Part shown: in pieces, positions 55,908 through 64,000 of the stretch | Position numbering within the stretch: position 1 is the stretch's first letter | Layout of the letters: every line of letters starts with the position of its first letter | NCBI GenBank assembly: GCA_013151645.1 | Contig: JAADHU010000080.1 | Span: 1 to 64,000, forward strand | Source: Gammaproteobacteria bacterium | GTDB taxonomy: Bacteria; Pseudomonadota; Gammaproteobacteria; Steroidobacterales; Woeseiaceae | Direction of reading: 5' to 3' | DNA: 64,000 nucleotides | The notes under the pieces: model-generated | Seen by the model: the letters and a program-made list of their open reading frames with translations, nothing else | Database searches by the model: none | Told to the model about the DNA's origin: nothing | Made by a program: the position numbers and the translations under genes

Positions 55908-56954
55908 TCAGGCATCCAACTCCAGAACAGGCCGATCAGACCAGTGAGCCAGTTGCTCCGCAGCCGTCAGCCACGCATCACTCGCGAGCAGAGACTCGCG
56001 CAACAGCGCGCCTGTACCGTGCAGGCGCGCAAGACGCACCAGAGAGGTCGGTTTTGAATAGTCCCGCAATGACGCCACCGTCGCATTCGCCGCGCGCCGA
56101 TCATTGCAAACCAGCACCATGTCGCAACCGGCAGCGAGGGCCAGGGCCGCTCTCTTGGGCACGGACCCGTAGGTGGCAGCGGCCTCCATGCTAAGGTCAT
56201 CGCAAAATACGGCACCATCGAAACCCAGTTGTGAGCGCAGCTGATTGCCAATCCAATAGGGGGAGAAACCGGCGGGCAGCGAATCCGTTTCCGAAAAGAC
56301 AATATGGGCCATCATGACGGCTCCAATTGACCTCTGTCGTATCAGAATTTCGTAAGGCTGCATATCATCCAGAACATCGCCGAACTCGCGTCGATCGACA
56401 GGCAGGCGTTTATGGGAATCAGCGACAACGGCACCGTGACCTGGAAAATGTTTTGCGACGGCGACCATGCCTGCATCGCGCATGCCGTGCGAGAGCGCGC
56501 CGGCGAGTTCGGCGACGACGGCGGGCTTTCTATGGAATGCGCGGTCTCCGATGACCTCGCTCACACCCCAATCGAGATCCACACAGGGAGCGAACGAGAG
56601 ATCGATGCCCATAGCCCGTAGTTCAGCGCCAATCATCCAGCCGGCCGTTCGCGCGAGATCAATGGCGGCCACAGGATCGGTGTCATAGTGATGACCGAGC
56701 TGGCGCATTGGCGGAATGGCGGTAAAGCGATCACGAAAGCGTTGCACTCTACCGCCCTCGTGATCGACGGCGATGAGCAGTGGTGGACTGCGCAGGGTGC
56801 GGATTTCAGCGACCAGATCGGCGAGTTGCGTGGGTGATTCGTAATTGCGGCTAAAGAGAATAATGCCACCAACTGCGGGTTCACACAGCAAGTCGCGATC
56901 CGCAGGACTTAAGCTTAAGCCCTCGACATCCAGCATGACGGGTCCCAGTGACAT
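55908..56954 (-). CDS. nagZ: Beta-N-acetylhexosaminidase NagZ
   Basis: Cytosolic GH3 enzyme that removes GlcNAc from anhydro-muropeptides in peptidoglycan recycling. The 348-residue protein has the GH3 pattern LLIAVDHEGGRVQRF, the catalytic-loop KHFPGHGAVVADSHKRLP and GAVFCDDLSME with the Asp nucleophile. It follows rlmD by 80 bp and ends the lepB-to-nagZ operon. Linking it to AmpC induction would require an ampG/ampR context not seen here. Confidence 0.96.
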   Translation of the reverse strand: MSLGPVMLDVEGLSLSPADRDLLCEPAVGGIILFSRNYESPTQLADLVAEIRTLRSPPLLIAVDHEGGRVQRFRDRFTAIPPMRQLGHHYDTDPVAAIDLARTAGWMIGAELRAMGIDLSFAPCVDLDWGVSEVIGDRAFHRKPAVVAELAGALSHGMRDAGMVAVAKHFPGHGAVVADSHKRLPVDRREFGDVLDDMQPYEILIRQRSIGAVMMAHIVFSETDSLPAGFSPYWIGNQLRSQLGFDGAVFCDDLSMEAAATYGSVPKRAALALAAGCDMVLVCNDRRAANATVASLRDYSKPTSLVRLARLHGTGALLRESLLASDAWLTAAEQLAHWSDRPVLELDA

Positions 56955-57034
56955 ACGCGCAAGACTAGCGCGAATACGGGAGGGTTCAAGAGTTGAACTA
57001 ATTTTCTTAGATAAAATCGATATAGTCGCGATAA

Positions 57035-58372
57035 CTATTTGATCTTTTTATTCTTTTCAAATAACGCAATCGACTCAACATGGGCAGTATGTGGAAACAT
57101 GTCAATAATTCCCGCGGCCGTCAGGCGGTATTTCCCCGCTTCGGTCAGCTCCGCAGCATCGCGCGCCAGAGTACCGGGGTGACAGGAAACATAGACGATG
57201 CGCTCCGGCCCGAGCGCGTCGATGTGTTTGATTAACGCCTGCGAACCACTGCGTGCCGGATCAATCAAGAGGCGATCGCAACCGGCGTGTAACCAGGACT
57301 CCTTGCCCTGGATCTCGAAGAGGTCCGCTTTCAGGAATTCTACGTTGCCCAGGTCGTTGAGCATTGCATTGGCGCGTGCACGTTCCACCAGTCGTTGCTC
57401 GCCTTCGATGCCCAATACGTCTGCAGCCCTGCGAGCAAGGGGCAAGGTAAAGTTACCGATGCCGCAATAGAGATCGAGAACGCGGTGGTGCGCCTCAACC
57501 TGCAATAGCTCAATCGCGGCTGTCACCATGAGGCGGTTTACCGGGCCATTGATCTGCACGAAATCGGTTGACTCGAATTCGATCCTGACATCAAAATCCG
57601 GCAAGTCGTAGGACAGTGCCTCCGGTACCGGCTCGGGGTACAGACTCGTCACTGAATCCAGTCCGCCGCTTTGCAGGGCGACGCGCACATCGTATTGCCG
57701 GGCGAATCGAATCAGTGCGGCACAGTCGTCGTCATTGGGCGGCTCGAGAACACGAAAAATCAGCTCGACGGCGTTGTCGCCCACGCCCACCTCAATTTGT
57801 GGCAGGCGATTGCGAATACTAAGACCCTCAACAAGCTCGATAAGAGGATCGATCAGATTCCCAACCGGATCTGCAAGCACTTCGCAGCGATGCATGTCGG
57901 TCACAAATGGCGCGTGACGTTCGCGAAAGCCGACCAACACACGCCCCTTGCCGTGTACATCCTTGACCGCCAGCCGGGCACGCCGACGATAGCGCCAGCC
58001 ACCGTCATCCCCGGATGCGTAAATGGGCGCCAACCATCGTTCCGGTTCGACACCACCAATGCGCTCCAGGTTATCCCGCAACGAACGCTGCTTGAGTTCG
58101 CGTTGTTCCTGCTGGGAGATGTGCTGCAATGAGCAGCCACCGCAACGGCCGAACGCCTCGCAACGAGGCTCGATCCGTGAAGAGCTGGGTTGCAGGACCT
58201 CGAGCAATTCGGCTTCATCGAACTTGCGACGAATTTTTCGGCGCAGGAAACGCACTTCTTCGCCCTCCAGCGCGCCGGCGACAAACACCTTCTTGCCGGC
58301 GACATCGGCAATGCCCCGCCCATCGTGTGTCGCCGCCACGATGCGCGCAACTTCCGGTTCACGCCGTGCCAC
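57035..58372 (-). CDS. rlmD: 23S rRNA uracil-5-methyltransferase RlmD (GTG start)
   Basis: SAM enzyme that methylates U1939 of 23S rRNA. I prefer GTG 58372 (VARREPEVARIV), because GAGGG lies about 10 nt upstream and the start sits 13 bp after the exonuclease stop; an in-frame start at 58432 would overlap that gene by 47 bp. The length is then about 445 residues. A TRAM domain begins the protein, and Cys residues CEAFGRCGGCSLQH bind a 4Fe-4S cluster. The SAM-binding and catalytic motif DPARSGSQALIKH and the nucleophile Cys in VSCHPGTLARD are present. Confidence 0.94.
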   Translation of the reverse strand: MARREPEVARIVAATHDGRGIADVAGKKVFVAGALEGEEVRFLRRKIRRKFDEAELLEVLQPSSSRIEPRCEAFGRCGGCSLQHISQQEQRELKQRSLRDNLERIGGVEPERWLAPIYASGDDGGWRYRRRARLAVKDVHGKGRVLVGFRERHAPFVTDMHRCEVLADPVGNLIDPLIELVEGLSIRNRLPQIEVGVGDNAVELIFRVLEPPNDDDCAALIRFARQYDVRVALQSGGLDSVTSLYPEPVPEALSYDLPDFDVRIEFESTDFVQINGPVNRLMVTAAIELLQVEAHHRVLDLYCGIGNFTLPLARRAADVLGIEGEQRLVERARANAMLNDLGNVEFLKADLFEIQGKESWLHAGCDRLLIDPARSGSQALIKHIDALGPERIVYVSCHPGTLARDAAELTEAGKYRLTAAGIIDMFPHTAHVESIALFEKNKKIK

Positions 58373-58385
58373 TAGCAGCAATCCC

Positions 58386-59174
58386 TCAAGACGGTTCCCG
58401 CGAACTCTTGGCCCATGCCGCCGCGAACTCATTCAGGTGGGGCTCATTCATTGCCACGAGCGTAGACCTGACCAGGTCGAGCTCGCGCTCAAGATCTTGT
58501 GCATCGATATTGCCGCGCATGAATTCGAAGCGCAGGTATATGAGGTAAGTATTGAGTACGTCGGTCTCGCAGTAATTCCGGATATCCTCAATGCCGCCGT
58601 CCAGCCAGCAAGGCCACACCTTGTCGCCACTCATGCCCAGTTTTCCCGGAAATCCCAGCATAACGGCCGTCTGGTCGAGACTGGCCCTGCCGCGCATCTG
58701 GAATCCTGCCAAAACATCCATGAGATCAACGTGCCGCCAATGAAACCGGCTCAGATAATTGTTAAAGCGAAAATCCCGATCGTTGTCGCCCATTTCCCAG
58801 TAACGCGGCGCCTGTATGCCATGTTTTAAAGCGCGGTAGTGCAATACGGGCAGATCAAAGCCGCTGCCGTTCCAGGACACCAGGTCCGGCGTGTAACGAT
58901 CCAGGCCATCATAGAAGCGTTTCACGATCTCGGCTTCGTCTGAGTCGGCATCGCCCAGACTCCAGACTTTGAACGTGTCTCGTGTTCGTAGCGCGACCGA
59001 GATCGCCACAATCCTGTGCTGATGCAAAGGTAGAAAATCGCGGCCACTTTTCTGTAACTGCTTGAACATCATCGCGGTGCCGACATCTTGATCCGACAGG
59101 CCGTCGAGGTCCCACATGCGGCGACCGAATTCGACATCGGGGACGGTTTCAATATCGAAGGAAAAACAGTGCAT
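58386..59174 (-). CDS. Predicted 3'-5' exonuclease, PolB-like fold
   Basis: A 262-residue protein of the predicted 3'-5' exonuclease family related to the PolB proofreading domain. The N-terminal FDIETVPD holds the DxE motif, VSWNGSGFDLPVLHYRAL is ExoII-like, and YCETDVLNTYLIYLRF has the YxxxD ExoIII motif. All three acidic sites are present, so activity is expected. The gene stop is 13 bp from the preferred rlmD start. A role in DNA repair or RNA maturation is possible but unproven. Confidence 0.88.
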   Translation of the reverse strand: MHCFSFDIETVPDVEFGRRMWDLDGLSDQDVGTAMMFKQLQKSGRDFLPLHQHRIVAISVALRTRDTFKVWSLGDADSDEAEIVKRFYDGLDRYTPDLVSWNGSGFDLPVLHYRALKHGIQAPRYWEMGDNDRDFRFNNYLSRFHWRHVDLMDVLAGFQMRGRASLDQTAVMLGFPGKLGMSGDKVWPCWLDGGIEDIRNYCETDVLNTYLIYLRFEFMRGNIDAQDLERELDLVRSTLVAMNEPHLNEFAAAWAKSSREPS

Positions 59175-59177
59175 GAT

Positions 59178-59564
59178 TCAGTCCTGCGCTTTCATGACGA
59201 CGGCGAAAGCGAGAATCAGACCCGCATCGTCGCTCAAACTGACATGGCCCTCGCCGATCCCCATGCGTTCACAAACGGCCTTGCCACGTGCTGACCAGAT
59301 CACCAGCGGTTTTCCCCATTCGTTGTTGATGATGCCAATGTCAGCCACCCACACGCCGTGCGCGAAACCCGTACCCATCGCTTTAACAACCGCTTCCTTG
59401 CCAGCGAATCGCATCGCCAGAAACCGTACCGGCCATTTGCTACGATCAAAGAGTTCACGCTCTTCATCCATCAGCAGACGATCAACAAATCGATTGCCGA
59501 AGCGATCGTAAGTCTCCTGAATGCGGGACAACTCGACGATATCCGTACCAACACCAAATATCAT
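59178..59564 (-). CDS. acpS: Holo-[acyl carrier protein] synthase AcpS
   Basis: Transfers 4'-phosphopantetheine from CoA to acyl carrier protein. The 128-residue length is standard. The metal-binding opening GVGTDIVELSRIQ and the second Glu in RFAGKEAVVKAMG are present. It follows pdxJ by 7 bp and is 3 bp ahead of the exonuclease gene, as in the E. coli rnc-era-recO-pdxJ-acpS order. Confidence 0.97.
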   Translation of the reverse strand: MIFGVGTDIVELSRIQETYDRFGNRFVDRLLMDEERELFDRSKWPVRFLAMRFAGKEAVVKAMGTGFAHGVWVADIGIINNEWGKPLVIWSARGKAVCERMGIGEGHVSLSDDAGLILAFAVVMKAQD

Positions 59565-59571
59565 GTTCAGT

Positions 59572-60303
59572 TCACGCTCGGGCGGCTTGCATAAGACGCT
59601 TCATCTCGCCGACCGCAAATTCAAGGCCGTCGAATACTGATCGCGCGATGATGGCATGTCCAATGTTCAATTCGGCAATTTCGTCGATTGAAGCAACCGC
59701 TGCTACATTCTCATAGTGAAGACCGTGACCCGCATGAATCGTCAGACCCAGCTCATGACCATAACGAGCAGCGTCTGCAATCCTCTCGAGTTCTTGCTGT
59801 TGAATGGCTCCACTGGCCTCTGAATAAGTGCCCGTGTGCAGTTCTACGACTGGCGCACCAACTGCGACTGCCGCGTCCAGTTGCTCTCGTTCCGGATCGA
59901 TGAACAGGGACACGCGAATGCCTCGCGACAGGAGTTGTCGACAGGCGGCGCCAATCTTTTCAAATTGACCCGCGACATTCAGTCCGCCCTCCGTCGTAAG
60001 TTCCTCACGGCTTTCCGGTACCAGGCAACAGTCCTGCGGGCCGACCTTCAATGCGATCGCGAGCATCTCTTCGGTCACCGCCATTTCCAGATTCAGATGG
60101 GTCTGCATTGCCGCAACATATCGCTCCAGATCGTGATCCTGGATGTGCCGCCGATCCTCACGCAGGTGCATGGTGACACTGTCGGCCCCGGCCCGCTCAG
60201 CCGCCAGTGCGGCCGCGACCGGACACGGGTAATTTGTTCCCCGCGCCTGCCTGAGCGTCGCAACGTGATCGACGTTAATCCCAAGATGTTGTGCTGTTTT
60301 CAA
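59572..60303 (-). CDS. pdxJ: Pyridoxine 5'-phosphate synthase PdxJ (TTG start)
   Basis: Last enzyme of DXP-dependent vitamin B6 synthesis; it joins DXP with aminoacetone phosphate. The 243-residue protein opens [20 protein letters not shown], and has [11 protein letters not shown] and [14 protein letters not shown] later, all typical. The only start giving the full N-terminus is TTG at 60303, overlapping the recO stop (TTGA), with GGAGA about 8 nt upstream. That makes it a rare-start gene in a coupled operon. Confidence 0.97.
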   Translation of the reverse strand: MKTAQHLGINVDHVATLRQARGTNYPCPVAAALAAERAGADSVTMHLREDRRHIQDHDLERYVAAMQTHLNLEMAVTEEMLAIALKVGPQDCCLVPESREELTTEGGLNVAGQFEKIGAACRQLLSRGIRVSLFIDPEREQLDAAVAVGAPVVELHTGTYSEASGAIQQQELERIADAARYGHELGLTIHAGHGLHYENVAAVASIDEIAELNIGHAIIARSVFDGLEFAVGEMKRLMQAARA

Positions 60304-61067
60304 GAAATTGATCTCCGACTTGCCAATGTGCCCCTGTCAGGTCCCCTGGTTTTTTTCAGATCGCGCAGAACCTTGCGGCTGTTCAGTTCCTTGCCGTCCA
60401 GCCGATGCGCGATGACGTTGCGCAGCAACCGGCTGGCACAACTCAGTGTATCGGCGTTGGAAAATTCCTGCCGCCGGATTGCGCCGAGTTGGCGGCCGGA
60501 AAATACCATCGTACCAGTGCGATCCGCCGCCGCGACCGGGCCCTGATCCGCACGATACTCGTAATGTTGTTCTGCTTGCAATGGCTGATGAGATTGACTG
60601 TCATGATCGAGGCTTAGCGCATAGCCCAACAGCCGCAACAACTCCATTTCGAATTGACGCAATAGTGGCGCAACGTCCGAATCTGCGGAGAGATGTTTGA
60701 CGGTGGCCGCATAGGCATCGAAAATTTCCGGCTGCGGGTCATGGCGGTGCAGGAGTTTCAAGAGAAGCTCGTTAATGTAGTAGCCCGACATCAACGCATC
60801 TCCCGTCAGCTGTACCGCTTTGCCATCCATATCAGCCCCGGTCAAGGTGCCCAGTTCCGAACGCATGAACCAGGACAGGCTAAGTGGCATGAAGGGTCGT
60901 AAAATGCCCCGCAAGCGCGATTTTGCTGAACGAGCACCCCGTGCTATGACGGAGATTCTGCCATGCTCCCGAGTAAGGACGTCAAGAATTCGGCTGGTAT
61001 CCCGGAACGGACGGTGATGCAACAACCACGCCGATTGATTCTGTACTCTCCGGGCACCGCCGCTCAC
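60300..61067 (-). CDS. recO: DNA repair protein RecO
   Basis: Mediator that loads RecA on SSB-coated DNA together with RecR. The 255-residue protein has an N-terminal OB fold ([31 protein letters not shown]) and a helical C-terminal domain ([10 protein letters not shown]). There is no obvious Cys4 zinc site. It overlaps both era and pdxJ by 4 nt. Confidence 0.94.
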   Translation of the reverse strand: MSGGARRVQNQSAWLLHHRPFRDTSRILDVLTREHGRISVIARGARSAKSRLRGILRPFMPLSLSWFMRSELGTLTGADMDGKAVQLTGDALMSGYYINELLLKLLHRHDPQPEIFDAYAATVKHLSADSDVAPLLRQFEMELLRLLGYALSLDHDSQSHQPLQAEQHYEYRADQGPVAAADRTGTMVFSGRQLGAIRRQEFSNADTLSCASRLLRNVIAHRLDGKELNSRKVLRDLKKTRGPDRGTLASRRSIS

Positions 61068-61963
61068 GGCGTATCGTAACCGAGGCTTAGAAGATCCTTC
61101 TCGCTATCCGCCCAGTTATCCTTCACCTTGACCCATAGCTCAAGATGAACCGGCACACCGAATTCTTCTTTCAGTTCCAGTCTTGCGGCACGACCCACGC
61201 GTTTCAATACCGCCCCCCCCTTGCCGACCACGATGCCCTTCTGACTATCGCGTTCCACCCAGATGACCGCATGAATAGCGATACCGTGTTTATCGCGTTC
61301 GCTGTGTTCTATCTGTACGGTCAGTCCGTAGGGGATTTCCTGCCGCAACTGAACGGTAAGCTTTTCCCGAATCAATTCGGCCGTACGAAACGACTCACTA
61401 CGATCCGAGATCATGTCTTCCGGAAACAACAGCGGCGATTCCGGCAAGAATTCCGGAATCAGCTTCATCAGTGAATCCAGGTTTTCATTTCGTGTTGCCG
61501 AAATCGGCACGACATCCGAAAACGCATACCGCGCCGCCATCTCCTCGATCGTCCGCAACAGCTCCTCTCGCGGGTGCACCCTGTCAATCTTGTTGAGTAC
61601 GGCAATGGCAGACGCTTTGCTATCGCGTAACCGTTCAAGCACGTCCTGGTCTTCATCGGTCCAGCGATCAGCCTCAACGACGAAGAGAACCAGATCAGCA
61701 TCGATCAACGCATTCGCCGCTGTCTTGTTCATCATGCGATTCATTGCCTTACCGGCATTGCGGTGCAAACCCGGCGTATCGACAAACGCGATTTGCACGG
61801 TATCCGTAGTGTGCAGCGCCAGTATTCGATGCCGTGTTGTCTGCGGCTTTCGCGTGACAATACTGATCTTGCTGCCAACGATGGTGTTGATCAGCGTTGA
61901 CTTGCCGACATTAGGACGGCCCACTACGGCTACGAAGCCCGCACGAAAGTTGCCTGCATTCAT
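61064..61963 (-). CDS. era: GTPase Era
   Basis: GTPase that binds 16S rRNA and promotes 30S assembly. The 299-residue protein has G1 GRPNVGKSTL, G3 DTPG, G4 NKID (AVLNKIDRV) and a C-terminal KH domain (GIVVGKGGAVLKRVG). It overlaps rnc by 4 nt, the classical rnc-era pair. Confidence 0.97.
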   Translation of the reverse strand: MNAGNFRAGFVAVVGRPNVGKSTLINTIVGSKISIVTRKPQTTRHRILALHTTDTVQIAFVDTPGLHRNAGKAMNRMMNKTAANALIDADLVLFVVEADRWTDEDQDVLERLRDSKASAIAVLNKIDRVHPREELLRTIEEMAARYAFSDVVPISATRNENLDSLMKLIPEFLPESPLLFPEDMISDRSESFRTAELIREKLTVQLRQEIPYGLTVQIEHSERDKHGIAIHAVIWVERDSQKGIVVGKGGAVLKRVGRAARLELKEEFGVPVHLELWVKVKDNWADSEKDLLSLGYDTP

Positions 61964-62637
61964 CTTTTCATGACCTTGAGCAACATTTCCGTTGCCGCTT
62001 GTTGTTCGGCATCACGGCGCGAGCTGCCACGTCCCGCCGTGCTCAGTTGCAGAGCCTCGATACGACAACTCACCTCGAAAACCGGCTTGTGTGCCTTGCC
62101 GCTGGACTTTTCCATTCGATAGGCCGGCAATGCGTAACCATCGGCCTGAAGAAATTCCTGCAGGCGGGTCTTGGGGTCTTTCAACGATTCGGAATCCGGC
62201 AATTCGGCCGCAAGTGGTGCAAAGAGACCGCGGATCACGTTTTCCGCCGCCACAAATCCGCCATCCCTATAGATCGCCGCCAACAATGCCTCGAGTGCGT
62301 CCGCGAGAATGGACCCTCGACGGTGCCCGCCGGTCTTCTTCTCACCGGAACCGAGGATAATATGCTCACCGAGGCCGATAGCCGCCGCAACTTCGGCCAG
62401 GTGGGTATCCTTGACCAGCGATGCCCGTAACCGGCTCAGGTCACCCTCGTTCGCGTCCGGTCGTTGCTGACAGACGATATCGGAAACCACGAAATCGAGT
62501 ACGGCATCGCCGAGAAATTCCAGCCGTTCATTGTTGCGCCGCGCCGCACTTCGGTGGGTCAACGCTTCCTTGAGTAAGGCCGGATCCTGAAACTGATAAG
62601 CGAGCGTTTTCTGCAGCCACCTGGCTGTTTTGTCCAC
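61960..62637 (-). CDS. rnc: Ribonuclease III
   Basis: Double-strand-specific RNase for rRNA and mRNA processing. The 225-residue protein has the signature NERLEFLGDAVLD near residue 35, the acidic ALEALLAAIYRDGG and a C-terminal dsRBD (TRLQEFLQADGYALPAYRM to the end). It is preceded by a 117-bp spacer after the DUF4845 gene, which could hold an autoregulatory stem cut by RNase III, as in E. coli; I see no definite promoter there. Confidence 0.97.
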   Translation of the reverse strand: MDKTARWLQKTLAYQFQDPALLKEALTHRSAARRNNERLEFLGDAVLDFVVSDIVCQQRPDANEGDLSRLRASLVKDTHLAEVAAAIGLGEHIILGSGEKKTGGHRRGSILADALEALLAAIYRDGGFVAAENVIRGLFAPLAAELPDSESLKDPKTRLQEFLQADGYALPAYRMEKSSGKAHKPVFEVSCRIEALQLSTAGRGSSRRDAEQQAATEMLLKVMKR

Positions 62638-62754
62638 GAGTGATTCTCTAAGTAGGCCGATGTCAGCCGATCGAGCGCCGTTCAGGCGGGACCGATCGAT
62701 AATGTAAGCTCTCAGATGAGAGTGTATGACATCCGGCCAGCGGCCGCATTGGAA

Positions 62755-63189
62755 TTAGCGCCGAACCAGGGCCTTTTTATCGAAGTGAACACTAAACGAT
62801 ACGTTGCCGACGAAATCCGCCTTGTGATCGTAGACCACGGCAACCTGGAAACCGCCATCGCTGGAAGTCACCTTTACATCGCGAGCCGTAATCAGTGAAA
62901 TATTCTCAATATCGAAGCGCCGGCTAATGGATTTCTTGATCTCGCCGCGGGTCGGATTCTGGCCATCGTATTCCTTGCGAACCCCGTCGATGACGGATGC
63001 GATAGCGACATAGTTGAGATATATCGGTGCCAGACGAATACCGGCATAGCCAAACATGCCCATGAAGACGACCAGGATGAGAAGCCCCAGCGTTGTCATT
63101 CCCGCCTGATTGCGACGACGACGCAATGCCGCCCGGCCGGTCACGGCAAGATCCTCGCAAGATTTAGGCTGCTGACTGTTAATCCGCAT
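62755..63189 (-). CDS. DUF4845 single-helix membrane protein
   Basis: A DUF4845 family protein found between lepB and rnc in many gammaproteobacteria. I place the start at ATG 63189 (MRINSQQPKSCEDL), with GAGG 11 nt upstream; a GTG at 63231 is the alternative. The length is 144. A basic stretch (ALRRRRNQAG) precedes a single helix (TTLGLLILVVFMGMFGYAGI) and a periplasmic domain (PIYLNYVAIASVIDGVRKEY). Function unknown. Confidence 0.85.
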   Translation of the reverse strand: MRINSQQPKSCEDLAVTGRAALRRRRNQAGMTTLGLLILVVFMGMFGYAGIRLAPIYLNYVAIASVIDGVRKEYDGQNPTRGEIKKSISRRFDIENISLITARDVKVTSSDGGFQVAVVYDHKADFVGNVSFSVHFDKKALVRR

Positions 63190-63279
63190 GTTGTCTACTA
63201 CCTCAAGAACGAATGTACTACTGATTTGCACTCCAACGGTATCGTGACTTTAGCTGCTAAATCAGTGACTCACACCACA

Positions 63280-64000
63280 CTATTGAATCTTTTTGCCAAT
63301 TCGCTGCCAGGCCGGCCACTCAATCCCGTCCATATGCATCCAGATACGCACGGCCTCACCCACCAGGTACTCTTCCTTAATGACGCCAATGAAGCGACTG
63401 TCGCGGCTGTTATCGCGATTGTCACCCATCATAAAATAACTGCCTGGCGGCACGACGTACATACCATCGCGCATTGTATTGCCCGGGCTGGCGATCAGGA
63501 TCGCATGCTCACGTCCTCCCAGGTTTTCAATAAACTGCGGAATATTGCCGTGCGTGGGCGAAATCGGGTCGCGATTCAATTCCACCAGTTCACCATTGAT
63601 AGTCAGTCGGTGCTCCTGATAAACAATTTTATCACCCGGCAGGCCAACCACACGTTTTATGTAATTGACGCTCGTATCCGACGGCAAGCGAAATACAACC
63701 ACGTCGCCACGTTGTGGCTCACCGACTTCGATTATCTTTTTTTCGAGAACCGGTAACCTAAGCCCGTACACATATTTCTTGACGAAGATGTAATCGCCTT
63801 GCAGCAGCGTTGGCATCATGGAGCCGGATGGAATTCGAAACGGCTCGAAGATGAACGATCGAATGATCAGGACAAAAAACAGCACCGGAAAAAAAGAACG
63901 CGAATATTCAACAAGCAGGTTCTCGGACCGCTCCCCGGCATCGCCCAACGTTTCCTCTTTGCTGAGAAAAATTCGGTTGTATAAAACCACGGCGCCACTC
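63280..64000 (-). CDS. lepB: Signal peptidase I LepB (5' end beyond window)
   Basis: Inner-membrane serine protease that cuts signal peptides from exported proteins. The visible part has about 240 residues; the frame is open to the window edge, so the N-terminus (normally one or two helices) continues beyond 64000. Catalytic Ser is in IPSGSMMPTL and catalytic Lys in VNYIKRVVGLPGD. MGDNRDNSRDSRFIG is the conserved box E. Helix LFFVLIIRSFIF precedes the Ser. It begins the lepB-DUF4845-rnc-era-recO-pdxJ-acpS operon, 90 bp from DUF4845. Confidence 0.95.
   Translation of the reverse strand, partial: SGAVVLYNRIFLSKEETLGDAGERSENLLVEYSRSFFPVLFFVLIIRSFIFEPFRIPSGSMMPTLLQGDYIFVKKYVYGLRLPVLEKKIIEVGEPQRGDVVVFRLPSDTSVNYIKRVVGLPGDKIVYQEHRLTINGELVELNRDPISPTHGNIPQFIENLGGREHAILIASPGNTMRDGMYVVPPGSYFMMGDNRDNSRDSRFIGVIKEEYLVGEAVRIWMHMDGIEWPAWQRIGKKIQ

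Noticed and set aside
57035-58432. rlmD start at ATG 58432
   Set aside because: It would overlap the exonuclease gene by 47 bp; GTG 58372 has a GAGGG site at normal spacing.

Overview
This is a 64 kb stretch of chromosome from a gammaproteobacterium, most likely a free-living or marine Gram-negative outside the enterics. The evidence is a full lipid A and lipoprotein export gene set (lpxK, msbA, kdsB, lolA, lolCDE), clpS, mfd-csiV, RNase E with a long disordered tail, an E. coli-type LexA operator (CTGT-N8-ACAG) and type II secretion genes. Gene order matches E. coli and Pseudomonas in several blocks. Nearly all genes are core housekeeping genes. I see no prophage, integron, CRISPR array, tRNA or rRNA gene.

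Layout. (1) 1-12.4 kb: serS, rarA, a vanZ-like gene, lolA and ftsK on the minus strand; trxB, a FemAB/GNAT-like gene, aat and infA on the plus strand; clpA and clpS on the minus strand. This is the E. coli clpS-clpA-infA-aat-trxB-ftsK-lolA-rarA-serS block without lrp and cydDC. (2) 12.7-18.9 kb: a partial type II secretion operon, gspC-D-E-F, followed by a small acidic protein gene. (3) 18.9-25.5 kb: a tandem REP array, then the SOS mutagenesis operon lexA-imuA-imuB-dnaE2 on the minus strand, with two LexA boxes ahead of lexA and an inverted-repeat element between lexA and imuA. (4) 25.7-28.5 kb: an Lpp/OprI-like lipoprotein facing an L,D-transpeptidase, a GST and a YkvA-like gene. (5) 28.5-36.4 kb: fabH-plsX-rpmF-yceD, maf/yceF, rluC and rne, as in E. 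coli. (6) 36.5-45.8 kb: a low-molecular-weight phosphatase gene, then a REP-associated tyrosine transposase (RAYT) unit with its own flanking repeats, then kdsB, lpxK, msbA, exbD, exbB and comEC on the minus strand. (7) 45.9-50.2 kb: a DUF2062 gene, lolD with two LolC/E permeases, and a BamE-like small protein. (8) 50.3-55.7 kb: mfd, a csiV-like gene and a PAS/degenerate-GGDEF protein. (9) 55.7-64 kb: a long near-perfect inverted repeat, then nagZ, rlmD, an exonuclease, acpS, pdxJ, recO, era, rnc, a DUF4845 gene and lepB on the minus strand. lepB is cut by the window edge.

Many operons are tightly packed, with 4-nt stop/start overlaps and frequent GTG or TTG starts (infA, gspD, pdxJ, exbD, msbA, lpxK, plsX, mfd, aat). 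The accessory signal is mostly non-coding: a REP family with a GTAGGAGCG head at four or more intergenic sites, a different GGGTGTCC repeat family around the RAYT gene, a 162-bp terminal-inverted-repeat element and a 114-bp cruciform-forming element. I found no clearly new multi-gene system. The most unusual points are the repeat/RAYT system, a GspE without its zinc-binding cysteines, and an Lpp-like lipoprotein with a Cys-Cys pair facing an L,D-transpeptidase.
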